Below are positions 15,769 to 24,289 of a stretch of 36,023 nucleotides of DNA, piece after piece (position 1 is the first letter of the stretch; the number at the start of each line of letters is the position of its first letter). The notes below the pieces were generated by a model. The model was given only the letters and a program-made list of their open reading frames with translations, did no database searches and was not told the DNA's origin. This DNA comes from Desulfobulbaceae bacterium (GTDB lineage Bacteria; Desulfobacterota; Desulfobulbia; Desulfobulbales; Desulfobulbaceae): contig JABMJC010000007.1 of the NCBI GenBank assembly GCA_013201405.1, forward strand, positions 1 through 36,023. Direction: 5' to 3'. A program made the position numbers and the translations under genes.

Positions 15769-16315
15769 ATTTTTTTCTTACCTCCGCAATGATCAGGGCA
15801 GCCATGTGGGCAGCAACACAGGTAACCTTGTGGGCGAACAGGGGCGCATGGGCACAATCGGTGGTAAAATCACCGACCACCAGGCATTGACCAACACGGC
15901 GCGTGGTGATATTTTCCAGCGCCCCGCCGGCAATGCCGCAGGCCGAGACCACAAATTGTCTGGGAGGTAAGGATTCCAACAGCATCTTTTTATCTTCCTG
16001 CTGGTCCAGCCCCTCCACCACCACATCGCAACCTGCAAAAAGGGTGGCACAGTTGTCGGCATGCAGCCGTTCCTGCACCGTCTCAATCTCCAACTGCGGC
16101 TCGATCGCCTGCAGATTATGTGCCAAGGCCAGCACCTTGGCCTGCCCAATCTGGCTGGCAAAATAAAACTGTCGATTCAGATTATCTGCCTCGAGGTAAT
16201 CAAAATCGACCAGAACCAATCTGCCAAGGCCACTGCGCACCAGCATCCAGGCCACATTGGAGCCTATGCCCCCCACCCCTGCAAAACCCACGCGCAAAGA
16301 CGAAAGATGCTCCAT
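15755..16315 (-). CDS. thiF: Sulfur carrier protein ThiS adenylyltransferase ThiF
   Basis: 186 residues of E1-like fold. The nucleotide-binding loop GFAGVGGIGSNVAWMLVRSGLGRLVLVDFDYLEADNLNRQ is complete, including the Arg and Gln that position ATP, and VVEGLDQQEDKKMLLE follows. It adenylates the C-terminal glycine of ThiS before sulfur transfer. It is the short form without the zinc-binding CxxC pairs and C-terminal region of E. coli ThiF, the kind usual in anaerobes with ThiH. The ATG at 16315 forms TGATG with the thiH stop codon; a TTG one codon upstream is an alternative. Confidence 0.93.
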   Translation of the reverse strand: MEHLSSLRVGFAGVGGIGSNVAWMLVRSGLGRLVLVDFDYLEADNLNRQFYFASQIGQAKVLALAHNLQAIEPQLEIETVQERLHADNCATLFAGCDVVVEGLDQQEDKKMLLESLPPRQFVVSACGIAGGALENITTRRVGQCLVVGDFTTDCAHAPLFAHKVTCVAAHMAALIIAEVRKKYASR

Positions 16316-17421
16316 CAAATGGCATCCCAGTCTTTGTATACCGGCTGATAGCCATGCGCATAAATGGCTGCAGCCACCTCCTCCACTCCCCGGTTATCGG
16401 TTATCTCAAACTGCGGGGTGGATTCATCCTCGGCCTGCGCATACCCCCCCACGCCAGTATGGGAACCGGCCGAGTACCTGGTTACCCCAAGGGGAAGCAG
16501 GCGGTCGCGAAAGGCGGCATTTTCTCGGGTGGAGACCGTAATCCCCACCCTGGGCAGAAAAATTCTCAGGGCAGTCATGAACTGGACAAAGGTGGCATCA
16601 TCCACCAGATAGTCGGGTTTGAAATCGCTTTCACACTCGTTGAAACGCGGCAGGGAGACTGCCACCTCTGTATCTAAAAAAGTGTTTTCCAAGTAGCGGG
16701 CATGCAGACCAGTGAAGAAAAACTCTTTGCGCGGTTCAGCCAAGCCAAGCAGCGCCCCGATATTGACTGCGCGCAGGCCTGCTCTGGCCGCCCGTTCCGG
16801 CGCATTGAGGCGAAAATGGTAGTCCATCTTTTTCCCGGCCTGGTGGACTTTGCGGTACACCTCCTGGTCGTAGCACTCCTGAAAGATGGTCATGCTGTCT
16901 ATCCCGGCTGCGGCCAGTTCCCGGTACTCTTCCACCTCCAGCGGATAGACCTCAATGGCCACCGAGGCAAAGTAGCGCTTGAGGCAACGCGCCGCAGCCA
17001 GCATGTAGTCCATGGGGGTGAGTTGTTGCGCCTCACCGGTGAGAAAAAGAATATGCTGCATGCCGCTGCGGGCAATGGCCTGCGCCTCGCACTCGATTTC
17101 AGCCAAGCTCAATTTTCGGCGAACTATGTGATTTTTACGGTTAAAACCACAGTAAATACACTGGTTGGCGCAGAAGTTGGAAATATACAGCGGAATAAAA
17201 AGCTGGATGGTGCGGCCAAAATATTGCACGGTCAGCCGGTGCGCCTTCTGGGCCATGGCCTCCAGGTGCGTTGCCGCAGCCGGGCTCAGCAGGGTAAGAA
17301 AATCAGCCGCGCTGGGCGCATCTTTGGCAAGCGCCTGCTCTACCTGCGCATCGGTAATATTGGCAAAAAAATCAGTAAAAGAAAAATCTCTATACTGCTC
17401 TAATAAGGCAAAAACAGACAT
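16315..17421 (-). CDS. thiH: 2-iminoacetate synthase ThiH (radical SAM)
   Basis: 368 residues. The radical-SAM motif is C-x3-C-x2-C in NFCANQCIYCGF, preceded by IQLFIPLYIS, typical of ThiH. It cleaves tyrosine to dehydroglycine (2-iminoacetate) for the thiazole ring, the anaerobic alternative to ThiO. Later blocks include LFLTGEAQ, IEVYPLEVEEYRELAAAGIDSMTIFQECYD, and the C-terminal SAGSHTGVGGY. The ATG at 17421 is preferred to one at 17472 because GGAGG lies 6-10 nt upstream and the family starts here. It follows thiG after a 106-nt spacer and touches thiF by one base. Confidence 0.95.
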   Translation of the reverse strand: MSVFALLEQYRDFSFTDFFANITDAQVEQALAKDAPSAADFLTLLSPAAATHLEAMAQKAHRLTVQYFGRTIQLFIPLYISNFCANQCIYCGFNRKNHIVRRKLSLAEIECEAQAIARSGMQHILFLTGEAQQLTPMDYMLAAARCLKRYFASVAIEVYPLEVEEYRELAAAGIDSMTIFQECYDQEVYRKVHQAGKKMDYHFRLNAPERAARAGLRAVNIGALLGLAEPRKEFFFTGLHARYLENTFLDTEVAVSLPRFNECESDFKPDYLVDDATFVQFMTALRIFLPRVGITVSTRENAAFRDRLLPLGVTRYSAGSHTGVGGYAQAEDESTPQFEITDNRGVEEVAAAIYAHGYQPVYKDWDAI

Positions 17422-17527
17422 GCCATCCTCCCAAATCTCCGCATCGTCTCCAGCCTGGTTTTGTTTAGGCAACAGTTCAGGAAATACGCGCGCAGATCAA
17501 AAAAATCACACAAACAAAATATTCGTT

Positions 17528-18298
17528 TCAATGGAGAAAACCGGTTAACGGCGATGAGGCCCGGGCCACGGCCGATTCCTCCGCCATTTTGGCAAGATAG
17601 GCCATGCGGCCTGCCTGCACAGCCAGGGCAAAGGCCCTGGCCATGACCGCTGGATCCTGGGCCGTGGCAATGGCGGTATTCACCAGCACCGCATCAGCGC
17701 CCATCTCCATGGCTGCTGCCGCATGCGAAGGACGACCGATGCCCGCATCCACCACCACCGGCACTGTACAGTTTTCAATCAGCAGCGCGATCAACTCCTT
17801 TGTTTCCAGGCCCCGGTTGGTACCTATGGGTGCCCCCAGGGGCATGACCGCAGCTGCCCCAGCCGCTTCAAGCCGCTTGGCCAGGGGGAGATCCGGCAAC
17901 ACATAGGGCAAAACCACAAAACCTTCCTTGGCCAGAATTTCGGTGGCTCGCAGGGTTTCGTAGTTGTCTGGCATCAGATACTTCATGTCGGTGATCACTT
18001 CGATTTTAATGAAATCACCGCAGCCAGCCTCCCTGGCAATGCGGGCAATGCGCACGGCCTGCTCCGCATTGCGCGCGCCCGAAGTGTTGGGCAAAAGCGT
18101 TACCTCCTTGGGGATGAAGTCAAGAATATTTTCCGTCTGGCTCGCGCTGTCGATGCGCCTGAGCGCCACGGTAATCATCTGCGAGCCGCTGGCCGCCAGC
18201 ATCGGTGGTATTTGGGCATGGGCCGCAAACTTGCCGGTGCCGGTAAACAGCCGGCTGGTAAAACGCATGCTGCCCAACTGCAAAACATCCTGTGCCAT
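17528..18298 (-). CDS. thiG: Thiazole synthase ThiG
   Basis: 256 residues, the normal length. Starting [24 protein letters not shown], it contains [23 protein letters not shown] (the lysine forms the imine with deoxyxylulose phosphate), [14 protein letters not shown] and [31 protein letters not shown]. It builds the thiazole phosphate from deoxyxylulose 5-phosphate, ThiS-thiocarboxylate and iminoacetate. The ATG at 18298 is chosen because GGAGG at the end of thiS lies just upstream, and the longer open frame reads through thiS in another phase. The spacing from thiS is 4 nt. Confidence 0.96.
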   Translation of the reverse strand: MAQDVLQLGSMRFTSRLFTGTGKFAAHAQIPPMLAASGSQMITVALRRIDSASQTENILDFIPKEVTLLPNTSGARNAEQAVRIARIAREAGCGDFIKIEVITDMKYLMPDNYETLRATEILAKEGFVVLPYVLPDLPLAKRLEAAGAAAVMPLGAPIGTNRGLETKELIALLIENCTVPVVVDAGIGRPSHAAAAMEMGADAVLVNTAIATAQDPAVMARAFALAVQAGRMAYLAKMAEESAVARASSPLTGFLH

Positions 18299-18302
18299 GA
18301 TT

Positions 18303-18503
18303 TCAGCCTCCACCGACAAAGCTGAGCAGTTCCAGCTGGTCGCCATCTTTGAGCCTTGTGGTTGCCCACAGTTCCTGTTTGATAATTGCACCATTGAGTT
18401 CCACCACCAGGGAATCCTTACGCAGTTTTTTGTGCCCAATCAGTTCGGCGAGCGTGGCGTCTTTTGCGCACTGTTCCTTGGCACCATTGACAAGAAGTTG
18501 CAT
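18303..18503 (-). CDS. thiS: Sulfur carrier protein ThiS
   Basis: 66 residues of ubiquitin-like fold, beginning [11 protein letters not shown] and ending LLSFVGGG. The C-terminal glycine is adenylated by ThiF and carries sulfur as a thiocarboxylate to ThiG. The ATG at 18503 has GGGAGG 4-9 nt upstream; the open frame extends further upstream through the leader RNA but is not coding there. It is the first gene after the TPP riboswitch and its terminator. Confidence 0.93.
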   Translation of the reverse strand: MQLLVNGAKEQCAKDATLAELIGHKKLRKDSLVVELNGAIIKQELWATTRLKDGDQLELLSFVGGG

Positions 18504-18530
18504 CACGCCTCCCACATAAAAAAATAAAAA

Positions 18531-18570
18531 CAATAAAAAAAGCCGCCTGTCCTTGCGGGCAAGCGGCGGG
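18531..18570 (-). terminator. Attenuator terminator between the TPP riboswitch and thiS
   Basis: On the minus strand the sequence CCGCCGCTTGCC ... AGGACAGGCGG forms a GC-rich stem, followed by TTTTTTTATTGTTTTT. It sits between the aptamer (18611-18690) and thiS (18503), where a TPP-controlled transcription terminator is expected. Confidence 0.85.
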
Positions 18571-18610
18571 AAAATTCGAAATGCGTTTCGGGTTTTCTTT
18601 TCAGGAGCGC

Positions 18611-18690
18611 CGCTTCCCTTCGCCGGTACTAGCCGGATCAGGTTCATAGGGTTGGAGGAACTCCTCTCAGCAGAGACTGCACCCCTAGCG
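18611..18690 (-). promoter_or_regulatory. TPP riboswitch (thi-box)
   Basis: Read on the minus strand: CGCT-AGGGGTGC at the 5' side of P1, then CTGCTGAGAGGAG (the CUGAGA core), ACCCTATGAACCTGATC, CGGCTAGTACCGGCG, and GGGAAGCG closing P1 with CGCT. All conserved thi-box blocks are in order. Binding of TPP should favour the terminator at 18531-18570 and turn off thiS-thiG-thiH-thiF-thiE and perhaps thiC. Confidence 0.97.
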
Positions 18691-18698
18691 ATCACTCA

Positions 18699-18727
18699 TT
18701 TATATGCGGGCGTTGGAAATTTGTCAA
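18699..18727 (-). promoter_or_regulatory. Sigma70-type promoter of the thiamine operon
   Basis: On the minus strand, TTGACA (18727-18722) and TATAAA (18704-18699) are separated by exactly 17 nt. Transcription would begin near 18692, just before the riboswitch P1 stem. Confidence 0.85.
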
Positions 18728-18770
18728 CGCGATTATTTAAAAAAGTGGATAAGTCACCAACGAAAAACTA

Positions 18771-19175
18771 TCAGAACGGCATAGACTGGGCAGAGGAATC
18801 TGCATGCCGGTAAAATTTGTGGGAACCGTACTGGGCAGTGAAAGCCTTGTGTGAGGCCCATTTTGGATCCACATCGGTGCGATGGTAGTAGGTGGAACCA
18901 CCTGTGAAATCTTTACTGGTTAAGGCCTTGAGCGCTACCCGCATGCTGTCTTGCAACGAGTTAGGCTCGGCCGGGATAAACGAGCTTTTCTGAAAGGTCC
19001 AAGAAAACTGATAGGGTGCTGTTACAACCTCCTCAATACTTTTTTGTTCTTCAATGGCCCTGTTCAGGGTCACGTGTGCAACCGCCAGCTTACCTATCTC
19101 CGGCTCGCTGCGCGCTTCGTGGTAGATGTTCAAGGTGAGCCAAAGCAAACCTTCCACAAATCCCATTGCTTCCAT
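18771..19175 (-). CDS. SleB-like cell wall hydrolase, no signal peptide
   Basis: 134 residues that are essentially one Hydrolase_2 (SleB/CwlJ) domain: LTLNIYHEARSEPEIGKLAVAHVTLNRA with the catalytic-type glutamate in YHEAR, then PYQFSWT, ALKALTSKDFTGGSTYYHR and the terminal GSHKFYRH. Enzymes of this family cleave peptidoglycan. The protein starts at the domain itself; an in-frame stop lies two codons upstream (TGA CGT ATG), so no signal peptide can be recovered by choosing an earlier start. It may therefore act in the cytoplasm until released, as phage-derived lysins do, or be exported by another route. GAGGAGG lies about 14 nt upstream, rather far. It diverges from nothing close; the thiamine promoter lies just downstream. 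Confidence 0.82.
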   Translation of the reverse strand: MEAMGFVEGLLWLTLNIYHEARSEPEIGKLAVAHVTLNRAIEEQKSIEEVVTAPYQFSWTFQKSSFIPAEPNSLQDSMRVALKALTSKDFTGGSTYYHRTDVDPKWASHKAFTAQYGSHKFYRHADSSAQSMPF

Positions 19176-19921
19176 ACGTCACTATACCGCCTCCTCGGCT
19201 TTATATAAAAGGATTGCGGTCAACCGGGCCGTACCGAAACCCTCCTGATAGGGGCGTTGAAAAAGCAAATTTTTCCTCACGATAATAATTATTATTAAAC
19301 CCGACCACAACCGGCAGACATCGTCCGGCTGGTGGCGGGTTGCCCTTGGCGAATCGCCGTTTCAGGCAAACGCCCCCGTGCTTGCATACTGATCTATTCT
19401 GATGATCAGGCCCGGTGTCGTATTGCTTCTCCGTACTGGAGGAAGAAACATATACCACGTGTCGCTGCATCAATCAAGTGCAAGGATAAACAAGTATTGC
19501 AATACCCATGAAGCAGTGGATTATAAAGGCCAACAAAATCAGGTCTGCGCAGGAAGTTTGGTGGGGGAAAAATTTGTGGATGTTTTTTGAAGCGGCAACG
19601 GTGCAACACAGGAACAATAACGCTCACCCGCCTAAGGTTCGACCATGGAAGCCAAATGTTTCAGTCGATCGATCAGCGCCGGTTCAAGGCTCTGAGCCTG
19701 GACGCTCTAGCTGCAGGACAGCGGCTCATGCGAGAGCCCCATGTCGTGTTGTTGGCGATGGTGTCAGCCACTTGACACATGGTTGTTGGTAAAACTTGCC
19801 CAACACAGATATGAAAATTTCTGCGAACAAAGGCCAGGAGGAGACGTGCGATGGGTGAAAAGATGTCGGCCAGGGCCGATCTGCTGCACCTGCCTCTGCC
19901 CTGGCCAACTGATTGAACTTG
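19176..19921. other. 746-nt region without a convincing gene
   Basis: Several short open frames on both strands have no recognisable motif. An AT-rich palindrome (ATAATAATTATTAT) lies near 19282-19295. A plus-strand frame at 19587-19775 (62 residues) and a small one at 19851-19916 with GGAGGA upstream are the best candidates but resemble no family I know. The end nearest the SDR gene holds a terminator-like repeat (separate entry). It may be a decayed gene. Confidence 0.5.
19868..19906 (-). terminator. Inverted repeat downstream of the SDR gene
   Basis: GGCCAGGGC (19868-19876) and GCCCTGGCC (19898-19906) are perfect inverted repeats with a 21-nt loop. On the minus strand they lie just after the SDR stop (19922), and ATCTTTTC follows about 5 nt later. 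A weak rho-independent terminator is likely. Confidence 0.5.
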
Positions 19922-20650
19922 TTACCAAGGTAAAGACTTGTCCAAATGAAAACAACCGCCTGTTGGCCCGTCAGCTGGCAGCATGGCAAGACGTACCGCG
20001 GTTTTTGCTCCATCGGTTACAGTAATCTGCCCATGCTTGTTCGCATCGGTCTGCACATCGCCTGGGTGCGCGGAGTTGACCTTGACCGCCGTGTCTTGCA
20101 GTGCCTGCGCTAGGTGAATGGTGAAGGCGTTGAGCGCGGTCTTGCTGGCATTGTAGGCAAAGGCCTTCATCTGTTCCAGTCCGGCTTCCGGATTGCTGTG
20201 CAGGCTGAGGGAGCCCAGCACGCTGGAGTGGTTGACAATGCGACCGGCAGGACTGCGCAGGATAAAGGGCAAGAGCCTCTGGGTGAGATCGATCAGGCCA
20301 AAAAAATTAGTTTCAAAGGTGCGGCGCAGCATTTCCATAGGCACGGAATCAGCCTTGTATCCCCAATCAAGGGCAATGCCGGCATTGTTGACCAAGACGT
20401 CAAGCCGACCGCCAAACTCCTGTCGGATACAGGCGCAGGCCGTCTCAAAAGTTGCCGGATCTTCCATATCAATATGGAGAAAACGCACGTCCAGACCCTG
20501 CTGCACAAGCTCTGCCGCGGCTGCCTGCCCGCGTTTTGTATCACGGGCGCCAAGCAACACTGTAAAACCTTTCTGGCCAAACTGACGGCAAATTGCAAAA
20601 CCCAGTCCCTTGTTGGCCCCGGTTACCAGGGCTATTTTTTGTGTACTCAT
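19922..20650 (-). CDS. Short-chain dehydrogenase/reductase
   Basis: 242 residues. The Rossmann motif TGANKGLGFAIC (TGx3GxG) binds NAD(P), DVLVNNAGIA supports the fold, and YNASK provides the catalytic Tyr and Lys; the catalytic Ser is in VNHSSVLGS. The sequence resembles the carbonyl reductase-like SDR group (GANKGLGF...VNSAHPGDVQTDANKH). The substrate cannot be told. The ATG at 20650 has AGGAGG 8 nt upstream; the open frame runs further upstream into the MATE gene region but is not homologous. It follows the MATE transporter by 47 nt on the same strand and may be cotranscribed. Confidence 0.92.
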   Translation of the reverse strand: MSTQKIALVTGANKGLGFAICRQFGQKGFTVLLGARDTKRGQAAAAELVQQGLDVRFLHIDMEDPATFETACACIRQEFGGRLDVLVNNAGIALDWGYKADSVPMEMLRRTFETNFFGLIDLTQRLLPFILRSPAGRIVNHSSVLGSLSLHSNPEAGLEQMKAFAYNASKTALNAFTIHLAQALQDTAVKVNSAHPGDVQTDANKHGQITVTDGAKTAVRLAMLPADGPTGGCFHLDKSLPW

Positions 20651-20697
20651 CCGATATTCCTCCTCATGTACAAAAATGCTCTGAACTATCCGGAAAA

Positions 20698-22104
20698 TTA
20701 GGGCGCAGCATGGCAAACACGGCCTGTAGGTACAGATGCCTTTATTGTCATCACATGGAACACCCGTAGCAGCAACAGCACCGCAGCCAAAGTCAGACCG
20801 CAAATCAAACTGATCCAAAATCCGGCAGGACCAGGGGCCAAGCCGGCAAATTCGCGGATACCCAACAACCAACCCAAGGGTAAACTTACACCCCAGTAGG
20901 CCAGGGTGACAATGAGCATGGCTGCACGAGTATCCTTACAACCCCGAAGGATTCCGGCGCAAACGGTTTGTATGCTGTCGGGCAGCTGGTAGATGGCGGC
21001 AAACAACAAAAGTGACGCAGCCAGAGAACTTACCGCAACATCATTAGTGTAGAGAGACGCTATATCCGATGCAAAGATGAAAATAAAAACCGCAGTAAGC
21101 AAGGCGCCAAGTGTAGCTAGGATAAAACCGCTGAACACTGCGTGACGAAATGCTAGCATGCGGCGAGCGCCCAAATGAAAGCCAACGCGAATGGTTAGCG
21201 CTGCGGACAGGCTATAGGGCAACATGTAGAGATAGGAACTGATGTTGAGCGCCACCTGATGCGCGGCCACCACCTCTGCACCCATGCGGGCGATGAACAG
21301 AGCGATGAGGGAAAAAATGGAATTCTCAACAAAAAGTGCAAGGGCGATGGGCAGCCCCAAGGCAAACAACTGGAGCAACCTTACCTGCTCTCTATGCGCA
21401 CCATGCGCAAGCACCGGAGCTGTGGGGAAGCGCTGCTTCTTGTGCAGGGGAAGCGCACTACGTACCTGCAGCCTGTACAAGACGAAAACCATGATCAAAA
21501 AAGAAAGCGAGGTGGCATAACCGCAGCCTTCGCCGCCCATTTCAGGCAAGCCAAAATGGCCGTAAATGAGCACATAGTTGGCCACCACATTGCAAAGCAG
21601 GCCAAAGGCCCCGGCAATCATGCTCAGACGCGGGCGGGCCAAGCCTTCACTGCCGCCACGCAGGGCGAAGAAACAACCGGCTATGGGCATGCTCCACGAT
21701 ACGGCCTTGAGATAGGCCTCGGCAACCAAGGCAACCTCTGGGCTCACCCCCATCCAAGCCAGGATGAAGGCACATTGTCTGAGCAGGAACATGAGCACGA
21801 TGCCCACAGTCACACCTGCCAGCACGCCCCGTTGCACAATGCCGCGCACCGAGGCAAGCGCTCCAGCACCATGGGCCTGGGCAACCAGTGGGGTGATGGC
21901 TGTCAGCAGGCCCAGCAAAAAAACAAAACACGGAAAAAAGAGGCTGCTCCCCACACCCACCCCGGCCAGGGCAACGGCACTGTAGCGGCCGGCCATGATG
22001 GTATCCACCAGCCCCATGGAACTCTGCAGCAAATGGGCAAGCAAAAGCGGCAGGGCAAGATGCGTCGTAGCCCTGCCCTCTTGCAGCAAGAGAGCTGTCT
22101 TCAT
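20698..22104 (-). CDS. MATE family multidrug/cation exporter
   Basis: 468 residues with 12 predicted membrane segments. The N-terminal part THLALPLLLAHLLQSSMGLVDTIMAGRYSAVALAGVGVGSS is the MATE/NorM signature, with the second half repeated from about residue 240 (LGLPIALALFVENSIFSLIALFIARMGAEVVAAHQVALN). NorM proteins export cationic drugs or dyes using Na+ or H+. The start is uncertain: ATG 22104 (MKTALLLQEGR) fits the family, and a TTG at 22143 would add 13 residues; neither has a strong ribosome site. The neighbouring genes do not show what is exported. Confidence 0.9.
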   Translation of the reverse strand: MKTALLLQEGRATTHLALPLLLAHLLQSSMGLVDTIMAGRYSAVALAGVGVGSSLFFPCFVFLLGLLTAITPLVAQAHGAGALASVRGIVQRGVLAGVTVGIVLMFLLRQCAFILAWMGVSPEVALVAEAYLKAVSWSMPIAGCFFALRGGSEGLARPRLSMIAGAFGLLCNVVANYVLIYGHFGLPEMGGEGCGYATSLSFLIMVFVLYRLQVRSALPLHKKQRFPTAPVLAHGAHREQVRLLQLFALGLPIALALFVENSIFSLIALFIARMGAEVVAAHQVALNISSYLYMLPYSLSAALTIRVGFHLGARRMLAFRHAVFSGFILATLGALLTAVFIFIFASDIASLYTNDVAVSSLAASLLLFAAIYQLPDSIQTVCAGILRGCKDTRAAMLIVTLAYWGVSLPLGWLLGIREFAGLAPGPAGFWISLICGLTLAAVLLLLRVFHVMTIKASVPTGRVCHAAP

Positions 22105-22191
22105 CTTCGCAGCACTCTTAGGGTGCAACGGGTGCAACTCCAAGCAATGCGTTCTGCCCTATCTCAGCCATGGCAATGGCCTGTACAGCAA

Positions 22192-23394
22192 TCAGAAAAT
22201 GCGGGCAGCTGCTGCCAGGGCTGTGCAGATCGCATCTTGCTGTTCCTGCGTTAACTGCACCGGTACTTGGTAGGTCAGGGCCCGCTCCAGCAGAGCCACG
22301 GTGTTGGGCAGCGCCTTGGGATCATAGATATAGCGGCGCTTGCCGTGGGCGACAAAGGGCCAGCCATCGTCGCAGGGGGTCTTGCCGTCCAGAAGATGCT
22401 CCCAACGGGGATAATAATGCCAGGTGTTTTCGCTCCAGCGGATGGCAGGCACACCGGCATCCCGCAAAACAGCTGCAACTGCATCGGCCTTGGCCTTGTC
22501 TGGCAAAAGAAAGGTGAGGAAGGTGGCGCTGTCGCCCGCCGGATCGAACACTTCGCGGAACTCCACCCCTGGAATGGCTGCAGCCGCTTCACGCAGCACA
22601 GCCTTGTTGCGCTGTTGGGCTGCTACTATGCTATCCAGTTTGGCCAACTGTGCCAGGCCAATGGCGCCCTGTATTTCCATCATGCGGTAGTTAAAACCAA
22701 TAAAAGGCCGCCCTTCCCCGCCGCGACCGCCGGGATTGGGCAAATGGTCGTGGCCATGGTCATGGTATTGATCCATGCGTTGCCACAATGCTTTGTCGTT
22801 GGTGATGCACATGCCGCCTTCACCGGTGGTTATGGTTTTCACCGAATCAAAGCTAAAGGTGCCGATGGCGCCGAACGTACCCAAATGGCGACCGTGCAGG
22901 CGTGCGCCTGCGGCTTGGGCAGTGTCTTCCAGCACCGGGATACCGTGTCTGCCTGCAATGGCGACAATTTCCTCAATGCGGGCAGGCGCACCCATCATGT
23001 GCACCGGGATAATGGCCTTGGTTTTGGGGCCTATTTTCTTTTCCAGATCCTGTGGATCCATGTTCAGGGTGCCATCTATTTCTGTAAAAACAGGTACTGC
23101 CCCGCAATCAAGTACCGCCTCCCAGGTGGCCACAAAGGTAAAACCCTGGGTGATAACCTCATCACCTGCACCTACACCCAAAGCTATCAGGGCAACCTTG
23201 AGTGCTGCTGTGCCAGAGGTCACTGCCTGGGCGTGAGCTGCTCCGGTATAGCGGGCAAAGGCCTCTTCGAACTGGCGCACCTTCCACTGCTGCTGCCGCT
23301 GGTCTTCAAAGCCGTAGCGAAAAAGCACGCCACTTTCCAGCACCTGCATAACTTCCTGTTTTTCTTCTTCACCAAAAACTTCAAATCCTGGCAT
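22192..23394 (-). CDS. DegT/DnrJ/EryC1/StrS aminotransferase, KdnA-like
   Basis: 400 residues of a PLP-dependent fold type I enzyme. The internal aldimine lysine is K186 in FSFDSVKTITTGEGG; LLED-type Asp-x-x-Gln is EDTAQA (156-161). The N-terminus MPGFEVFGEEEKQEV and the loop YHDHGHDHLPNPG resemble 8-amino-3,8-dideoxy-manno-octulosonate (Kdo8N) transaminase KdnA, which with the oxidase KdnB changes the Kdo of lipopolysaccharide in Shewanella; the resemblance is from memory, not from an alignment. No KdnB-like alcohol dehydrogenase is adjacent; the SDR nearby is another family. It lies 31 nt downstream of panC on the same strand, with the MATE gene after it. Other sugar aminotransferases remain possible. 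Confidence 0.82.
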   Translation of the reverse strand: MPGFEVFGEEEKQEVMQVLESGVLFRYGFEDQRQQQWKVRQFEEAFARYTGAAHAQAVTSGTAALKVALIALGVGAGDEVITQGFTFVATWEAVLDCGAVPVFTEIDGTLNMDPQDLEKKIGPKTKAIIPVHMMGAPARIEEIVAIAGRHGIPVLEDTAQAAGARLHGRHLGTFGAIGTFSFDSVKTITTGEGGMCITNDKALWQRMDQYHDHGHDHLPNPGGRGGEGRPFIGFNYRMMEIQGAIGLAQLAKLDSIVAAQQRNKAVLREAAAAIPGVEFREVFDPAGDSATFLTFLLPDKAKADAVAAVLRDAGVPAIRWSENTWHYYPRWEHLLDGKTPCDDGWPFVAHGKRRYIYDPKALPNTVALLERALTYQVPVQLTQEQQDAICTALAAAARIF

Positions 23395-23425
23395 GTAACA
23401 CCTCGATTTTGCGCTTACTCTGCGC

Positions 23426-24289
23426 TTATTCTTCCTTCTTAATGGGTACTAGTAACCCATTGTCAATCAGCCGCACCTTGCCGTCAATATGCACGGCCAA
23501 GGCCAGCATGGTATGCACATCCACCTGTTCAACCGGGTCCAGATTGCGGCTGTCAATCAGACTGACATAATCAATGGACGTATGAGGAAAGGAAAGGATG
23601 TGGCGCTGCACAGCCGTGGCAATGGTCATGGCCTTACGTTCCCCCTGGCGGTACAAGTCACGCGCCAGGCCAATGCCAGTGGACAGACTCAGTGCCGAGG
23701 CACGGTGCGAACGGTCTAAATTGGCATTGCGGGAGCTCATGGCCAAGCCATCGTCTTCGCGCACAATCGGTCCGCCAATTATACGGATCGGTAAATTTAA
23801 ATCAGTCACAAAGCGGCGGATAATTGCCAATTGCTGATAATCCTTCTCGCCAAACACTGCCACATCAGGTTGTACGATGTTGAACAGCTTAGTCACCACC
23901 GTGGTCACCCCGGCAAAATGATGGGGCCGGGTGCGACCACACAGATATTTGGTGAGATGCTGCACCCGCACTTCGGTTTGAAAACCAGGCGGATACATCA
24001 ACTCCGGCGTGGGCGCGAAAACCGCTGCCACCTGCTCTCGTCGCAACATGAGCATATCACGCTCAAAATCGCGCGGATAGCGGTCGAGATCTTCGTTGGG
24101 AGCGAATTGGGTAGGATTGACAAAGAGGCTGACCACCACGGTATCGGCATGCTGGGCTGCCAAGCGCATCAGGCTGAGGTGACCGTCATGGAAAAAACCC
24201 ATGGTCGGTACCAGACCGATACACGCACCACTACGGCGCTGGCCGCGCACCCACTGCTGCATTTCATCTGGTCTTTGCAGTATTTCCAT
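23426..24289 (-). CDS. panC: Pantothenate synthetase PanC
   Basis: 287 residues. LVPTMGFFHDGHLSLMRLA contains the HxGH nucleotidyl-transferase motif (HDGH), followed by FVNPTQFAPNEDLDRYPR, FAGVTTVVTKLFNIVQPDVAVFGEKDYQQL and REDDGLAMSSRN (KMSKS-like loop). It joins pantoate and beta-alanine with ATP hydrolysis to AMP. The ATG at 24289 forms TGATG with the stop of the upstream TPR gene, so it is coupled to it; a GTG one codon earlier is the alternative. panB and panD are not in the window. Confidence 0.95.
   Translation of the reverse strand: MEILQRPDEMQQWVRGQRRSGACIGLVPTMGFFHDGHLSLMRLAAQHADTVVVSLFVNPTQFAPNEDLDRYPRDFERDMLMLRREQVAAVFAPTPELMYPPGFQTEVRVQHLTKYLCGRTRPHHFAGVTTVVTKLFNIVQPDVAVFGEKDYQQLAIIRRFVTDLNLPIRIIGGPIVREDDGLAMSSRNANLDRSHRASALSLSTGIGLARDLYRQGERKAMTIATAVQRHILSFPHTSIDYVSLIDSRNLDPVEQVDVHTMLALAVHIDGKVRLIDNGLLVPIKKEE

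Noticed and set aside
19587-19775. 62-residue plus-strand frame as a real gene
   Set aside because: The end (ALSLDALAAGQRLMREPHVVLLA) looks protein-like, but there is no ribosome site, no known family, and neighbouring frames look equally random.
22267-23442. 391-residue plus-strand frame opposite the aminotransferase gene
   Set aside because: Mirror of the conserved minus-strand PLP enzyme; no domain match and improbable composition.
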